The notes: generated by a model not told the origin, from the sequence alone. A DNA stretch of 64,000 nt from Rhodocyclaceae bacterium (GCA_008933825.1 WBUF01000003.1:1-64000); one strand, 5' to 3'. Numbered from the stretch's first letter, positions 1 through 8,137 are shown. Numbers and translations are program-made.

Positions 1-426
1 GCCGGCCGGCCGACGGCGAACAGCCTGTGGCCGTGGGGCGCCGGGGCGCTGCCGGCCGCTGCCGATGCGCCGGCAGCGCATGTTCATGTCGACCACCCGC
101 TGGCGCTCGGCCTGGCGAAACTGGCCCGCATCCCCGCTGCCCCGCCGCCCGCGCACTTCGATGCCGCCGTGCCGGCGGGACTGACTTTTCTGGAAACCCT
201 GAGCGTGGCGGCGCAAAGCCTCGATGCCGCCGCCTGGCGCGCCGGCCTGGCGGAACTGGAGGCGCGCTGGTTCGCACCCATGCTGGCCGCCCTGAAGGCG
301 CGCCGCCTGCACGGCCTGCGCCTCACCGCCCTCGGTGACGAGGCCACGGTCGACATCACGCTGGAAGCCGGCGACCTGCGGCGCTTCTGGCGGCGGCCGA
401 AACGACTGGCCGACCTCCTGGCATGA
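1..426 (+). CDS. RpfE-like / phosphoglycerate-mutase-like protein, C-terminal part
   Basis: The frame is open from the left edge of the window, so only the last 141 residues are seen and the start lies outside. Near its beginning is the segment NSLWPWGAG (about residues 7-15 of the visible part), which I associate with the RpfE-type proteins related to cofactor-independent phosphoglycerate mutase that sit upstream of recJ in many beta- and gammaproteobacteria. The stop codon overlaps the recJ start (ATGA), implying translational coupling. A copy of the 25-bp dispersed motif lies inside it and encodes AVPAGLTF. The biochemical function of this family is not settled, so the call rests on the short motif and on synteny. 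Confidence 0.55.
   Translation, partial: AGRPTANSLWPWGAGALPAAADAPAAHVHVDHPLALGLAKLARIPAAPPPAHFDAAVPAGLTFLETLSVAAQSLDAAAWRAGLAELEARWFAPMLAALKARRLHGLRLTALGDEATVDITLEAGDLRRFWRRPKRLADLLA
165..189 (-). repeat. 25-bp dispersed motif, copy 1
   Basis: On the minus strand it reads AAAAGTCAGTC, eight bases (CCGCCGGC), ACGGCG. It lies antisense within the RpfE-like gene, where the plus strand encodes AVPAGLTF using the GC-poor codons GGA and ACT. Confidence 0.8.
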
Positions 427-2114
427 CCCGCATCCTCACCCGCCGCACGCCGCAGGTCGCGCGCGAGCGCCTCGAATACGAGGGCGTGCATCCGTTGCTG
501 GCGCGGCTTTACGCCGCGCGCGGCATCAGCCGGGCGGCGGAACTCGACACCGCATTCACCGCCCTGCTCGACCCGGCGCAACTGAAGGGCGCGGCCGAGG
601 CGGCGCAGCTTCTCGCCGACGCCATCGCAGCGAAGCGGCACCTCCTCATCGTCGCCGACTACGACTGCGACGGCGCCACTGCCTGCGCGATGGGCGTGCG
701 CGCGCTGCGAGCTTTCGGCGCCGAGGTGTCCTACCTCGTGCCCAACCGCTTCGACTTCGGCTACGGCCTGACGCCGGAAGTGGTGCGCCTGGCCGCCGGG
801 AACAAACCCGACGTCATCATCACCGTCGACAACGGCATCGCCAGCGTCGAGGGCGTGGCCGAGGCGAAGCGGCTCGGCATCAGTACGCTCATCACCGACC
901 ACCACCTGCCCGGCGACGAACTGCCGGCGGCCGACTGCATCGTCAACCCGAACCAGCCCGGCTGCGGCTTCCCGAGCAAGTCCCTCGCCGGCGTCGGCGT
1001 GATGTTCTACGTCATGCTTGCGCTGCGCGCCGAACTGCGGAAACGCGGCGCCTTCAACGCGACGCCGGAACCCAACCTCGCCGCCCTGCTCGACCTCGTC
1101 GCCCTCGGCACCGTGGCCGATGTGGTGAAGCTCGACCGCAACAATCGCACCCTCGTCGCGCAGGGCCTCGCCCGCATCCGCCAGGGCAAGCTGCAGCCCG
1201 GCCTGCGCGCCCTCTTCCGCGTCGCCGGCCGCGAAGCCGAGCGCGCCGGCACCTTTGACCTCGGCTTCGCGCTCGGTCCGCGCCTCAACGCCGCCGGCCG
1301 GCTCGCCGACATGTCGCTCGGCATCGAGTGCCTGCTCACCGACGACCTCGGCCGCGCCCTCAACATCGCCCAGCAGCTCGACCAGCTGAACCGCGAGCGG
1401 CGCACGATCGAGACGGACATGCAGGACCAGGCCATGGCCATCCTCGACGGCATCGAAGCCGCCGAACGCGCCAGCCTGGCCCTCTACGATCCGGCCTGGC
1501 ACCAGGGCGTCGTCGGCATCCTCGCCTCGCGCGTCAAGGACAAGCTGCACCGCCCGGTGATCGCCTTCGCCCGCGGCAACGAAGGCGAGCTGAAGGGCTC
1601 CGGCCGCTCGATTCCCGGCCTGCACCTGCGCGACGCCCTCGACCTGGTGTCGAAGCGCGCGCCCGGCCTGCTGCTGCGCTTCGGCGGCCACGCCGCCGCG
1701 GCGGGACTGACTTTGCGCGAGGCGGACCTGGAACGCTTCGAATCGCTCTTCGAGGAAACGGTGCGCGGACTGGTGAGCCCGGCCGACCTGACGCGCACCC
1801 TCGAGACCGACGGCGCGCTGGAGTCCGGCTGGATGTCGCTGGAAAGCGCGCGCATGCTCGAAGGGGAAATCTGGGGCCAGGGCTTCCCGGCCCCGCTGTT
1901 CAGCGACGAGTTCGAGGTGGACAAGCAGCGCATCCTCAAGGACCGCCACCTCAAGCTCACCCTGCGCAAGGGCCCCGCCCGCTTCGAAGCCATCCGGTTC
2001 AACTTCGCCGAGGGTGTGCCGGCGAACGTGCGCGCCGCCTACCGCCTGGCAGTGAACGAATTCAACGGCCTCGCCAGCGTGCAGCTGGTGCTGGAGCACA
2101 TCGAGCCGGCGTGA
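423..2114 (+). CDS. recJ: Single-stranded-DNA-specific exonuclease RecJ
   Basis: A 563-residue 5'-3' single-strand exonuclease of the DHH phosphoesterase family, acting in RecF-pathway recombination and in mismatch and base-excision repair. Visible motifs are VADYDCDGAT (residues 77-86), VDNGI (about 135-139) and the TDHH signature (158-161), all metal-binding elements of the DHH domain. The DHHA1 element GGHAAAAG follows near residues 421-428, and an OB-fold-like C-terminal region completes the protein. Length matches the family. The ATG overlaps the stop of the upstream gene. A motif copy sits on the codons for GLTL just after GGHAAAAG, a normally conserved stretch, so the motif is fitted into an intact gene and does not disrupt it. 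Confidence 0.96.
   Translation: MTRILTRRTPQVARERLEYEGVHPLLARLYAARGISRAAELDTAFTALLDPAQLKGAAEAAQLLADAIAAKRHLLIVADYDCDGATACAMGVRALRAFGAEVSYLVPNRFDFGYGLTPEVVRLAAGNKPDVIITVDNGIASVEGVAEAKRLGISTLITDHHLPGDELPAADCIVNPNQPGCGFPSKSLAGVGVMFYVMLALRAELRKRGAFNATPEPNLAALLDLVALGTVADVVKLDRNNRTLVAQGLARIRQGKLQPGLRALFRVAGREAERAGTFDLGFALGPRLNAAGRLADMSLGIECLLTDDLGRALNIAQQLDQLNRERRTIETDMQDQAMAILDGIEAAERASLALYDPAWHQGVVGILASRVKDKLHRPVIAFARGNEGELKGSGRSIPGLHLRDALDLVSKRAPGLLLRFGGHAAAAGLTLREADLERFESLFEETVRGLVSPADLTRTLETDGALESGWMSLESARMLEGEIWGQGFPAPLFSDEFEVDKQRILKDRHLKLTLRKGPARFEAIRFNFAEGVPANVRAAYRLAVNEFNGLASVQLVLEHIEPA
1690..1714 (-). repeat. 25-bp dispersed motif, copy 2 (variant right end)
   Basis: On the minus strand it reads CAAAGTCAGTC-type sequence with the AAAGTCAGTCCCGCC half intact and GCGGCG at the right end in place of ACGGCG. 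It lies antisense inside recJ over the codons for AAGLTL. Confidence 0.6.
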
Positions 2115-2151
2115 CGGGTCTGCTTCCCGCCGACAACAAAGGGCGAACGGG

Positions 2152-2176
2152 AAAAGTCAGTCTGCGCAGGACGGCG
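2152..2176 (+). repeat. 25-bp dispersed motif, copy 3 (intergenic)
   Basis: It reads AAAAGTCAGTC, TGCGCAGG, ACGGCG and lies in the short gap between recJ and the first toxin-antitoxin pair. It is one of only two copies outside genes, which shows the motif is not a by-product of a protein motif. Confidence 0.85.
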
Positions 2177-2181
2177 CTGGA

Positions 2182-2210
2182 TTGACGTGATATACAGAAA
2201 TCTGTATTCT
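2182..2210 (+). promoter_or_regulatory. Promoter of the first toxin-antitoxin operon
   Basis: A -35 box TTGACG (2182-2187) is followed after exactly 17 bases by a -10 box TATTCT (2205-2210). The expected transcription start falls at about 2217, which is the ATG of the antitoxin, so the message may be leaderless. No Shine-Dalgarno sequence precedes that ATG. Confidence 0.65.
2192..2207. promoter_or_regulatory. Palindromic operator of the first toxin-antitoxin operon
   Basis: A perfect inverted repeat with 7-base arms, ATACAGA and TCTGTAT, separated by two bases. It fills the promoter spacer and overlaps the -10 box, where a VapB-type antitoxin would be expected to bind and repress its own operon. 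The symmetry is seen directly; the binding is inferred from how such operons usually work. Confidence 0.65.
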
Positions 2211-2216
2211 CGTGCC

Positions 2217-2462
2217 ATGAAAACCACACTCGACATCAACGACACCCTGCTGGCCAGCGCGAAATCGCTTGCGGCAAGGCAGCGTACCAGTCTCACGCGT
2301 CTCATCGAAGAGGGTTTGCAGCTCAGGCTGCGCTCGGCGAAGACCGCAGGCAAGAGCGTCGGGCGCAAGATCCCCGTCTTCAAGGGGCGCGGCGGGCTGG
2401 CTGCCGGCGTCAATCCCAGCAGCAACAAGTCTCTGCTGGACGCCGCCGGCGATGACGCCTGA
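2217..2462 (+). CDS. VapB-like antitoxin
   Basis: An 81-residue protein. Its first 40 residues (MKTTLDINDTLLASAKSLAA and on through TSLTRLIEEGLQLRL) have the strand-helix-helix pattern of a ribbon-helix-helix DNA-binding domain of the VapB type. The basic C-terminal half would wrap the toxin. The 3' end overlaps the toxin gene by 11 bases, the usual antitoxin-toxin coupling. I chose the ATG at 2217 over an upstream in-frame ATG at 2187 because the domain begins there and because the promoter places the transcript start at that codon. Confidence 0.8.
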   Translation: MKTTLDINDTLLASAKSLAARQRTSLTRLIEEGLQLRLRSAKTAGKSVGRKIPVFKGRGGLAAGVNPSSNKSLLDAAGDDA

Positions 2463-2889
2463 CGTCAACGTCCTGCTTGCCGCTTCACGCAGCGACCACC
2501 CGCATCATGCGATCGCCTATGCCTGCCTCGATGAGGCAGTCGCGGCCTGCTCGCTGGGCGACGGCATGAAGATCATGCCGATGGTTGCCGCCAGTTTCCT
2601 GAGGCTGGCAACCCATCCGCGAATATTCGTCCGCCCCACACCGATGGACGCGGCCATGGGATTCCTGGATAGCCTCCTGGCGGTACCTGGCGTCGACATG
2701 CCCTCCCTGGGCGCGGAATGGCCCATGCTGCGTGAGCTCTGCCTGGAGAAGAAACTTGTCGCCAACGACATTCCCGACGCATGGCTTGCAGCCGCAGTGA
2801 TCCACTATGGAGAGCACCTCGTCACTTTCGACGCAGATTTCAAGAAACTGCTCAGGCGCCAGCATCTGACCGTACTTATTCCTGAATAA
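2452..2889 (+). CDS. VapC-like PIN-domain toxin ribonuclease
   Basis: A 145-residue PIN-domain protein. The acidic residues expected to hold the metal are seen as D4 (MTPDVNVLL), D106 and D109 (VANDIPDAWLAA), and D127/D129 (TFDADF). The segment FLRLATHPRIF near residues 49-59 is typical of one VapC subfamily. Toxins of this family cleave specific RNAs such as initiator tRNA when their antitoxin is degraded; the target here is unknown. The start codon lies inside the end of the antitoxin gene. The module breaks the common recJ-prfB neighbourhood and is bracketed by motif copies 3 and 4 in the same orientation. Confidence 0.85.
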   Translation: MTPDVNVLLAASRSDHPHHAIAYACLDEAVAACSLGDGMKIMPMVAASFLRLATHPRIFVRPTPMDAAMGFLDSLLAVPGVDMPSLGAEWPMLRELCLEKKLVANDIPDAWLAAAVIHYGEHLVTFDADFKKLLRRQHLTVLIPE

Positions 2890-3079
2890 AGGAATAAGGG
2901 TGTTAGCCTGGCATTAATCCGAGCAAGCTGAGGCTAACCCCGTTTCAGTACCGATCAGAAGAAGAAATTTCCGACTCCGCCTCGGCCGAGAAGCGAACCG
3001 TTCAAAATGTGCGGAAAGTAAAAGTCAGCCCCTGCAACACGGCGCCGTATTGCGTGACGAGGGGGAATTCAGACTCTGA
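2890..3079. other. Intergenic gap between toxin gene and transporter gene
   Basis: No gene was seen here. The gap is AT-richer than its surroundings in its left half and contains motif copy 4 at 3020-3044. It lies between two convergent genes, but no clear rho-independent hairpin with a T tract is visible. Confidence 0.5.
3020..3044 (+). repeat. 25-bp dispersed motif, copy 4 (intergenic)
   Basis: It reads AAAAGTCAGCC, CCTGCAAC, ACGGCG. It lies downstream of the first toxin gene in the same orientation as copy 3, so the toxin-antitoxin pair is enclosed by two direct copies about 870 bases apart. Confidence 0.85.
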
Positions 3080-3970
3080 TCACTTCCGCTGCGGCAGCAG
3101 CACCGTCGCCAGCGCGCCGAGAATCAGCATCGCGCCGAAAAATTCACTCCAGCCCGGCTGCTCGCCGAGCAGCCACATGCCGCCGAGCACGCCGATCACC
3201 GGCGTGACGAGCGCGCTCAGCGAGGACACCGCCACCGGCACCATCAGCACGATGCGGTTCCACGCCCAGTAGCAGAACATGAAGGCGACGGTGAGATTGT
3301 AGAAAAAGCCGAGGGCCGGCCCGAGGCCGACGGCGCGCCAGTCGCCGCTTTCGAACAGCACGGCGGCCGCGCCAATCGGCACCGAGCCGATCAGCATGAT
3401 CCAGGCAGTGAGCTGCGTGGTCGGCATTTGCAGGGCAAAGCGCTTGAGCAGCACCACGCCGAGGCCCCAGGTCATTGCCGCGCCGAGCATGCACAGCACG
3501 CCGAGCGGGGCGGCGCCGAGCTGGCCGAGCGAGGAGCCCATCAGCGCCGCCACGCCGGCCAGGCCGAGGACGAGGCCGGCGACCCGGCGCGAATTGAGCC
3601 GCTCGCCGAGCAGCCACACCGAAAAGGCGAGGCTCCACAGCGGCATGGTGTAGCCGAGCAGCGCCGCCCGGCCCGAGGGCATCAGGCCAACGCCGTAGAT
3701 CATGAGGACGTTCCAGCCGATCATGTTGGTCGCCGACAGCAGCAGCAGCTTGCCGAAGGCGCCCGGCGGGATGCGCCATGGCTGCCCGTCGAGGCGGCCG
3801 ATCAGCATCACGCCAAGCCCGCCGAGCAGCAGGCAGCTGCCGCGAAAGGTGAGCGGCGGCATGTCGCGCAGGACGATTTTCATGATCGGCCAGTTGAGGC
3901 CCCAGCCCAGCGCCAGCAGGGCGAGCAGGAGCAGGCCGAAACGGGACAGCTGGGCGCGTTCTTCGGTCAT
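3080..3970 (-). CDS. DMT/EamA-family transporter
   Basis: A 296-residue inner-membrane protein with about ten hydrophobic helices arranged as two EamA repeats. The first repeat ends near PLWSLAFSVWLLGERL, and the second ends with SSLSALVTPVIGVLGGMWLLGEQP. Both carry the conserved late-helix pattern P-x(2,8)-LGE that marks drug/metabolite transporters. The substrate cannot be told from sequence; relatives export amino acids, nucleotides or drugs. It is divergent from prfB, with a short shared upstream region. The length is normal for the family. Confidence 0.85.
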   Translation of the reverse strand: MTEERAQLSRFGLLLLALLALGWGLNWPIMKIVLRDMPPLTFRGSCLLLGGLGVMLIGRLDGQPWRIPPGAFGKLLLLSATNMIGWNVLMIYGVGLMPSGRAALLGYTMPLWSLAFSVWLLGERLNSRRVAGLVLGLAGVAALMGSSLGQLGAAPLGVLCMLGAAMTWGLGVVLLKRFALQMPTTQLTAWIMLIGSVPIGAAAVLFESGDWRAVGLGPALGFFYNLTVAFMFCYWAWNRIVLMVPVAVSSLSALVTPVIGVLGGMWLLGEQPGWSEFFGAMLILGALATVLLPQRK

Positions 3971-4000
3971 GTCGATAGGCAGCGGGTAGCCCGATGCCTG

Positions 4001-4006
4001 TATAAT
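4001..4006 (+). promoter_or_regulatory. Possible -10 box for prfB
   Basis: A perfect TATAAT lies 28 bases upstream of the prfB ATG. No convincing -35 box is seen at 16-18 bases upstream, so the assignment is tentative. Confidence 0.35.
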
Positions 4007-4033
4007 TCAGCGATTTGAAAGTCTAGCATCGCC

Positions 4034-5138
4034 ATGGAAGCCGAACGCCTCAACAGCCTTGCCAATCGCCTCACGGACCTCTCCGCACGGGAGCAGGATC
4101 TGCGGAGGTATCTTTGACTTCGACGCCAGGCAGTCGAAGCTGAACGAAGTCGCCCGCGCCCTCGAAGACCCCGCCGTCTGGAACGATGCCGCGCGCGCCC
4201 AGGAACTGGGCCGCGAGAAGAAGTCCCTCGAAGGCGTCGTCGTCACCCTCACCAGCATCGACCAGGAGCTTCGCGACTCGCGCGAGCTGTTCGAGATGGC
4301 GCGCGGCGAGAACGACGACGACACGCTGCTTGCCGTGGAGGCCGACGCCGCCGACATCGAAAAGCAGGTGGCGGCGCTCGAGTTCCGCCGCATGTTCTCC
4401 AATCCGGCCGACCCCAACAACTGCTTCCTCGACATCCAGGCCGGCGCCGGCGGCACCGAGGCGCAGGACTGGGCCTCGATGCTGCTGCGCATGTACCTGA
4501 AGTATTGCGAGCGCAAGGGCTTCCAGGTCGAGGTGCTGGAGGAATCCGACGGCGAGGTGGCCGGCATCAAGACCGCCACCCTCAAGCTCAGCGGCGAATA
4601 CGCCTACGGCCACCTGCGCACCGAGACCGGCATCCACCGCCTGGTGAGGAAATCGCCCTACGATTCCAACGCCCGGCGCCACACCTCCTTCGCCAGCGTC
4701 TTCGTCTACCCCGAGGTCGACGATTCGATCGAGATCGAGATCAATCCGGCGGACCTGCGCATCGACACCTTCCGCGCCTCGGGCGCCGGCGGCCAGCACA
4801 TCAACAAGACCGATTCGGCGGTGCGCATCACCCACGCCCCCTCCGGCATCGTCGTGCAGTGCCAGAACGACCGCTCGCAGCACCGCAACAAGGCCGAGGC
4901 CATGGCCATGCTGAAATCGCGCCTGTATGAAGCCGAACTGAGGAAGCGCCAGGCGGCGGCGCAGCAGATGGAGGACGCCAAGACCGACATCGGCTGGGGC
5001 CACCAGATCCGCTCCTACGTGCTCGACCAGTCGCGCATCAAGGACCTGCGCACCAACGTGGAAATCGGCAACACCCAGGCCGTGCTCGACGGCGACCTCG
5101 ACCCATTCATCGAAGCCAGCCTGAAACAGGGCGTCTAG
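4034..5138 (+). CDS. prfB: Peptide chain release factor 2 (programmed +1 frameshift)
   Basis: RF2 terminates translation at UGA and UAA. The gene starts at ATG 4034, runs 27 codons to an in-frame TGA at 4115-4117, and continues in the +1 frame from 4116, giving a protein of about 367 residues, the usual RF2 length. The GGQ peptidyl-tRNA hydrolysis motif is in GAGGQHIN. The tripeptide that reads the stop codon, normally SPF in RF2, appears as SPY within [14 protein letters not shown]. The C-terminal part ends with the conserved [20 protein letters not shown]. An annotation that ignores the frameshift would start the gene about 25 bases late and lose the N-terminus. In many proteobacteria lysS follows directly; here a toxin-antitoxin pair lies between. 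Confidence 0.96.
4103..4118 (+). promoter_or_regulatory. RF2 programmed-frameshift site
   Basis: The sequence CGGAGG, then TAT, then CTT TGA C, is the classical RF2 autoregulatory signal: an internal Shine-Dalgarno-like hexamer a few bases before the slippery CTT and the in-frame TGA. When RF2 is scarce the ribosome pauses at UGA and slips by +1 onto GAC. Confidence 0.93.
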
Positions 5139-5160
5139 CGCATTGCCTTCCATCGGAGTT

Positions 5161-5189
5161 TGTGTCACACTTTTCCAAGTTGTGACACA
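5161..5189. promoter_or_regulatory. Inverted-repeat operator of the second toxin-antitoxin operon
   Basis: A perfect dyad with 9-base arms, TGTGTCACA and TGTGACACA, separated by 11 bases. The symmetry continues inward with CTT and AAGT if one base is bulged. It ends 12 bases before the antitoxin ATG, so it is the likely autoregulatory site. A Shine-Dalgarno AGGGA (5191-5195) separates the dyad from the start. Confidence 0.65.
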
Positions 5190-5201
5190 TAGGGACCCGC
5201 C

Positions 5202-5435
5202 ATGAAAACCATCACCATCCGCGAAGCCCGCGAAGGCCTCTCCCACCCGGAAAAGATGTTCGCCGGGGACGAGGAAGTGCTCGTCGTCCGCCGCGGCGAG
5301 CCGGTGGCGCGCATCCTGCCGGTGGGCAAGCCGCGTCCAAAATTCCGCTCGCTGGCCAAATTCCGCGCCAGCCAGGAATCGCTGTCCCCCCCCCTCTCGC
5401 AGACCATCAGCGAAGACCGGGAAGACCGCTGCTGA
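5202..5435 (+). CDS. Phd/YefM-like antitoxin
   Basis: A 77-residue protein beginning MKTITIREAREGLSHPEKMF and followed by EVLVVRRGEPVARILPVG. This is the N-terminal DNA-binding fold of Phd/YefM-type antitoxins, in which the strand xVxRxGxPVAxIxP is characteristic. The C-terminal third is polar and probably contacts the toxin. The stop codon overlaps the toxin ATG (TGATG). The start is supported by AGGGA six bases upstream and by the inverted repeat just before it. Confidence 0.8.
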   Translation: MKTITIREAREGLSHPEKMFAGDEEVLVVRRGEPVARILPVGKPRPKFRSLAKFRASQESLSPPLSQTISEDREDRC

Positions 5436-5860
5436 TGATTTATGCCGACACCAGCGCGCTGGTCAAGCGCTATCTGGATGAGCCCTTCAGCGCCGATTTC
5501 GAGGCGCTGCTCCAGCAGGGCGCGATGGCGATCAGCAGGCTGGGCATCGTCGAAATGCGATGCGCGCTGGCACGCCGGAGGCGAAACCGCGAAATCACCG
5601 CCGTGCGCGAGGGCCGCGTGAATTCCGAGCTTGCAGCCGACATCCAGGGCGGCGCCCTGTGGGTAAGCGACGTGCACGACGAACACTTCACGGCGGCCTA
5701 TCACCTGATCGGCAGGCTTGCCGAGGTTCCATTGCGCACGCTGGATGCGCTGCACCTGGCGGTTGCCGAACAAATTCCCGCGACTGCCTTTGCTACCGCC
5801 GACAGAACCCAGGCCGAAGCCGCCCGCGCCCTCGGCTTCACCGTTTTCGACTTTTCCTGA
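5435..5860 (+). CDS. PIN-domain toxin ribonuclease, VapC type
   Basis: A 141-residue PIN-domain protein. The four acidic active-site residues are visible: D5 ([16 protein letters not shown]), E40 (GIVEMRCAL), D104 ([11 protein letters not shown]) and D123 (FATADRTQ). The DALHLA and ADRTQ motifs are typical of VapC toxins paired with Phd-like antitoxins. It would cleave RNA when released from the antitoxin; the target is unknown. The gene is translationally coupled to its antitoxin. The pair is inserted between prfB and lysS, which are neighbours in most relatives, so it was probably gained. Confidence 0.87.
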   Translation: MIYADTSALVKRYLDEPFSADFEALLQQGAMAISRLGIVEMRCALARRRRNREITAVREGRVNSELAADIQGGALWVSDVHDEHFTAAYHLIGRLAEVPLRTLDALHLAVAEQIPATAFATADRTQAEAARALGFTVFDFS

Positions 5861-5870
5861 AAGCCGCACC

Positions 5871-7373
5871 ATGACCGAACCGACCCCGCAACCCCAGGAC
5901 GAGAACCAGATCGTCGCCGAGCGCCGCGAAAAGCTGTCGAAGCTGCGCGCCGAGGGCGTCGCCTTTCCCAACGACTTCCTGCGCGAGAACACCGCCGAGA
6001 AGCTCGACGAGCTCTACGGCGGCAAGAGCCGCGAGGAACTGGAGGCGCAGCCGGTCGACGTCTGCGTCGCCGGCCGCATCATGTTGAAACGCGTCATGGG
6101 CAAGGCTTCCTTCGCCACCGTGCAGGACCTCTCCGGCCGCATTCAGCTCTACGTCAGCAACGACGGCACCGGCGAGGCGGCGCACGCCGCCTTCAAGCAC
6201 TGGGACATCGGCGACATCGTCGGCGCGCGCGGCACGCTGTTCAAAACCAAGACCGGCGAGCTGACCATCAACGTCTCCGAGCTGCGCCTGCTGACCAAGT
6301 CGCTGCGCCCGCTGCCGGAGAAGTTCCACGGCCTCACCGACACCGAACAGAAGGTGCGTAGCCGCTACCTCGACCTCATCAGCAACGAGCGCACGCGCTG
6401 GGTCTTCGCCGCCCGCTCGCGCCTGGTCGCCTCGATCCGCGGCTACATGACGGGGCACGGCTTCCTCGAAGTCGAGACGCCGATGATGCAGCCCATCCCC
6501 GGCGGCGCCTCGGCCAAGCCCTTCAGAACCCACCACAACGCGCTCGACATGGAGCTGTACCTGCGCATCGCGCCGGAACTGTACCTGAAGCGCCTGGTGG
6601 TGGGCGGCTTCGAGAAGGTGTTCGAGATCAACCGCAACTTCCGCAACGAAGGCATCTCGACCCGCCACAACCCCGAGTTCACCATGATGGAGTTCTACGA
6701 GGCCTACTCGGACTACCGGCTGCTGATGAACTTCACCGAAGGCCTGCTGCGCCACGCCGCGCGCGAGGCGCTCGGCACCGAGACCTTCGAATACCAGGGC
6801 CGCACGCTGGATTTCAGCAAGCCCTTTGCCCGCATGACGGCCGTCGAGGCGATCCACAAGCACCACCCAGGCTATTCGCTGGCGCAACTCAACGACCGCG
6901 CCTGGCTCGCCGCCAAGCTGAAGGAGCTGCACATCGAGCCGAAGCACGGCGCGACGCTGGGCGAGCTGCAGTTGACGCTCTTCGAGGAAACCACCGAAGC
7001 CGAGCTCTTCGACCCGACCTACATCGTCGACTGGCCCGCCGAGGCGAGCCCGCTGGCGCGCCGCAGCGACACGAACCCGGAAATCGCCGAGCGCTTCGAG
7101 CTCTACATCGCCGGGCGCGAGATCGCCAACGGCTTCTCCGAGCTGAACGACCCGGAGGACCAGGCGGCGCGCTTCCTCGAGCAGGCCAGGGCCAAGGAGG
7201 CCGGCGACGAGGAGGCGATGTACTACGATGCCGACTACATCCGCGCGCTGGAATACGGCCTGCCGCCGACCGCCGGCTGCGGCGTCGGCATCGACCGGCT
7301 GGCGATGCTGCTCACCGACAGCCCGAGCATCCGCGACGTGATCCTCTTCCCGCAGTTGCGCAAAGAGGTGTAA
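5871..7373 (+). CDS. lysS: Lysine-tRNA ligase, class II
   Basis: A 500-residue cytoplasmic enzyme that charges tRNA-Lys. The N-terminal OB-fold anticodon-binding domain spans about residues 55-160 ([21 protein letters not shown]). The class II catalytic core has motif 1 near [11 protein letters not shown], motif 2 in [20 protein letters not shown], and motif 3 in [14 protein letters not shown]. Length and motifs match bacterial LysS. I used the ATG at 5871 because an upstream in-frame start would overlap the PIN toxin gene and add residues foreign to the family. It lies ten bases after the toxin stop. Confidence 0.97.
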   Translation: MTEPTPQPQDENQIVAERREKLSKLRAEGVAFPNDFLRENTAEKLDELYGGKSREELEAQPVDVCVAGRIMLKRVMGKASFATVQDLSGRIQLYVSNDGTGEAAHAAFKHWDIGDIVGARGTLFKTKTGELTINVSELRLLTKSLRPLPEKFHGLTDTEQKVRSRYLDLISNERTRWVFAARSRLVASIRGYMTGHGFLEVETPMMQPIPGGASAKPFRTHHNALDMELYLRIAPELYLKRLVVGGFEKVFEINRNFRNEGISTRHNPEFTMMEFYEAYSDYRLLMNFTEGLLRHAAREALGTETFEYQGRTLDFSKPFARMTAVEAIHKHHPGYSLAQLNDRAWLAAKLKELHIEPKHGATLGELQLTLFEETTEAELFDPTYIVDWPAEASPLARRSDTNPEIAERFELYIAGREIANGFSELNDPEDQAARFLEQARAKEAGDEEAMYYDADYIRALEYGLPPTAGCGVGIDRLAMLLTDSPSIRDVILFPQLRKEV

Positions 7374-7446
7374 GGAGTTGTTACAGGCGTCAGCCCAGGC
7401 CCGGGCGATGCGTTAATCCGGCCGTAGGTTGATAAAGGAGACCAGC

Positions 7447-8136
7447 ATGGAAGCCCAAGCCACAGGCAACAAATTGCATCCCGTCCTCTGGGTCGCCGCC
7501 GTCGCGGTGATCGTTCTTTCGGCGGCCGGCGTCGCCGCCATTTTCGGCGTGATTCCGACCTCCGGCAGCGCCACCAAGCAGGCCGATCCCGTCACCGCGA
7601 CCGCGCCGGCCCAGGCAGCCGCCGCCGCACCCGTTACAGCCGCCAAGCCGGCCGAACCGGCCCCGACCGAAAGCAAACCGGCGCCGGCAAAAAAAGTTGC
7701 CGCCGCCAAGCCGGCTGAACCCAAGCCGGAAGCCAAGGCCGAACCGCAGCCGTCGCAAGTCGCGGCCCAGCCCGCCCCCGCCCCTGCTCCGGCGCCCGCC
7801 ATTTGCCACAACTGCGGCACCGTCGAATCGATCGTCGAGAAGACGCAGAAAGGCGAAGGCACCGGCATCGGCGCCGTCGCCGGCGGCGTCGCCGGCGCGG
7901 TGCTCGGCAGCCAGGTCGGCAAGGGCGGCGGCAAGACCGCCGCCACGGTCATCGGCGGTGTCGGCGGCGCCGTCGCCGGACACCAGGCCGAGCGCTACAT
8001 CCGCAAGACGAGCAAGTGGGAAATCGTCGTGCGCATGGAAGACGGCAGCCGGCGCGAATTCGATGTCGCCTCGCAGCCCTACTGGCGCGTCGGCGACCAG
8101 GTGAAAATCGAAAACGGCGCCATCGTGGCAAGGTAA
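7447..8136 (+). CDS. Glycine-zipper membrane protein (SlyB/2TM type)
   Basis: A 229-residue envelope protein. Residues about 12-35 form one hydrophobic anchor (VLWVAAVAVIVLSAAGVAAIF). A long Ala/Pro/Lys-rich linker follows to about residue 118. Then come CHNCGTVESI with a CxxC pair, a glycine zipper (IGAVAGGVAGAVLGSQVGKGGG and TVIGGVGGAVAGHQAE), and a small C-terminal strand-rich domain ending VGDQVKIENGAIVAR. Proteins with this zipper and tail are usually outer-membrane or periplasm-facing and linked to envelope integrity; the exact role is unknown. The start is supported by AGGAG six to ten bases before the ATG. Confidence 0.75.
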   Translation: MEAQATGNKLHPVLWVAAVAVIVLSAAGVAAIFGVIPTSGSATKQADPVTATAPAQAAAAAPVTAAKPAEPAPTESKPAPAKKVAAAKPAEPKPEAKAEPQPSQVAAQPAPAPAPAPAICHNCGTVESIVEKTQKGEGTGIGAVAGGVAGAVLGSQVGKGGGKTAATVIGGVGGAVAGHQAERYIRKTSKWEIVVRMEDGSRREFDVASQPYWRVGDQVKIENGAIVAR

Positions 8137-8137
8137 G

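Noticed and set aside
84-2099. A 671-codon open frame on the minus strand across recJ
   Set aside because: It mirrors recJ codon by codon in a GC-rich sequence, and its composition (Ala, Gly, Arg, His, Val) is that of an antisense shadow. recJ has clear DHH motifs.
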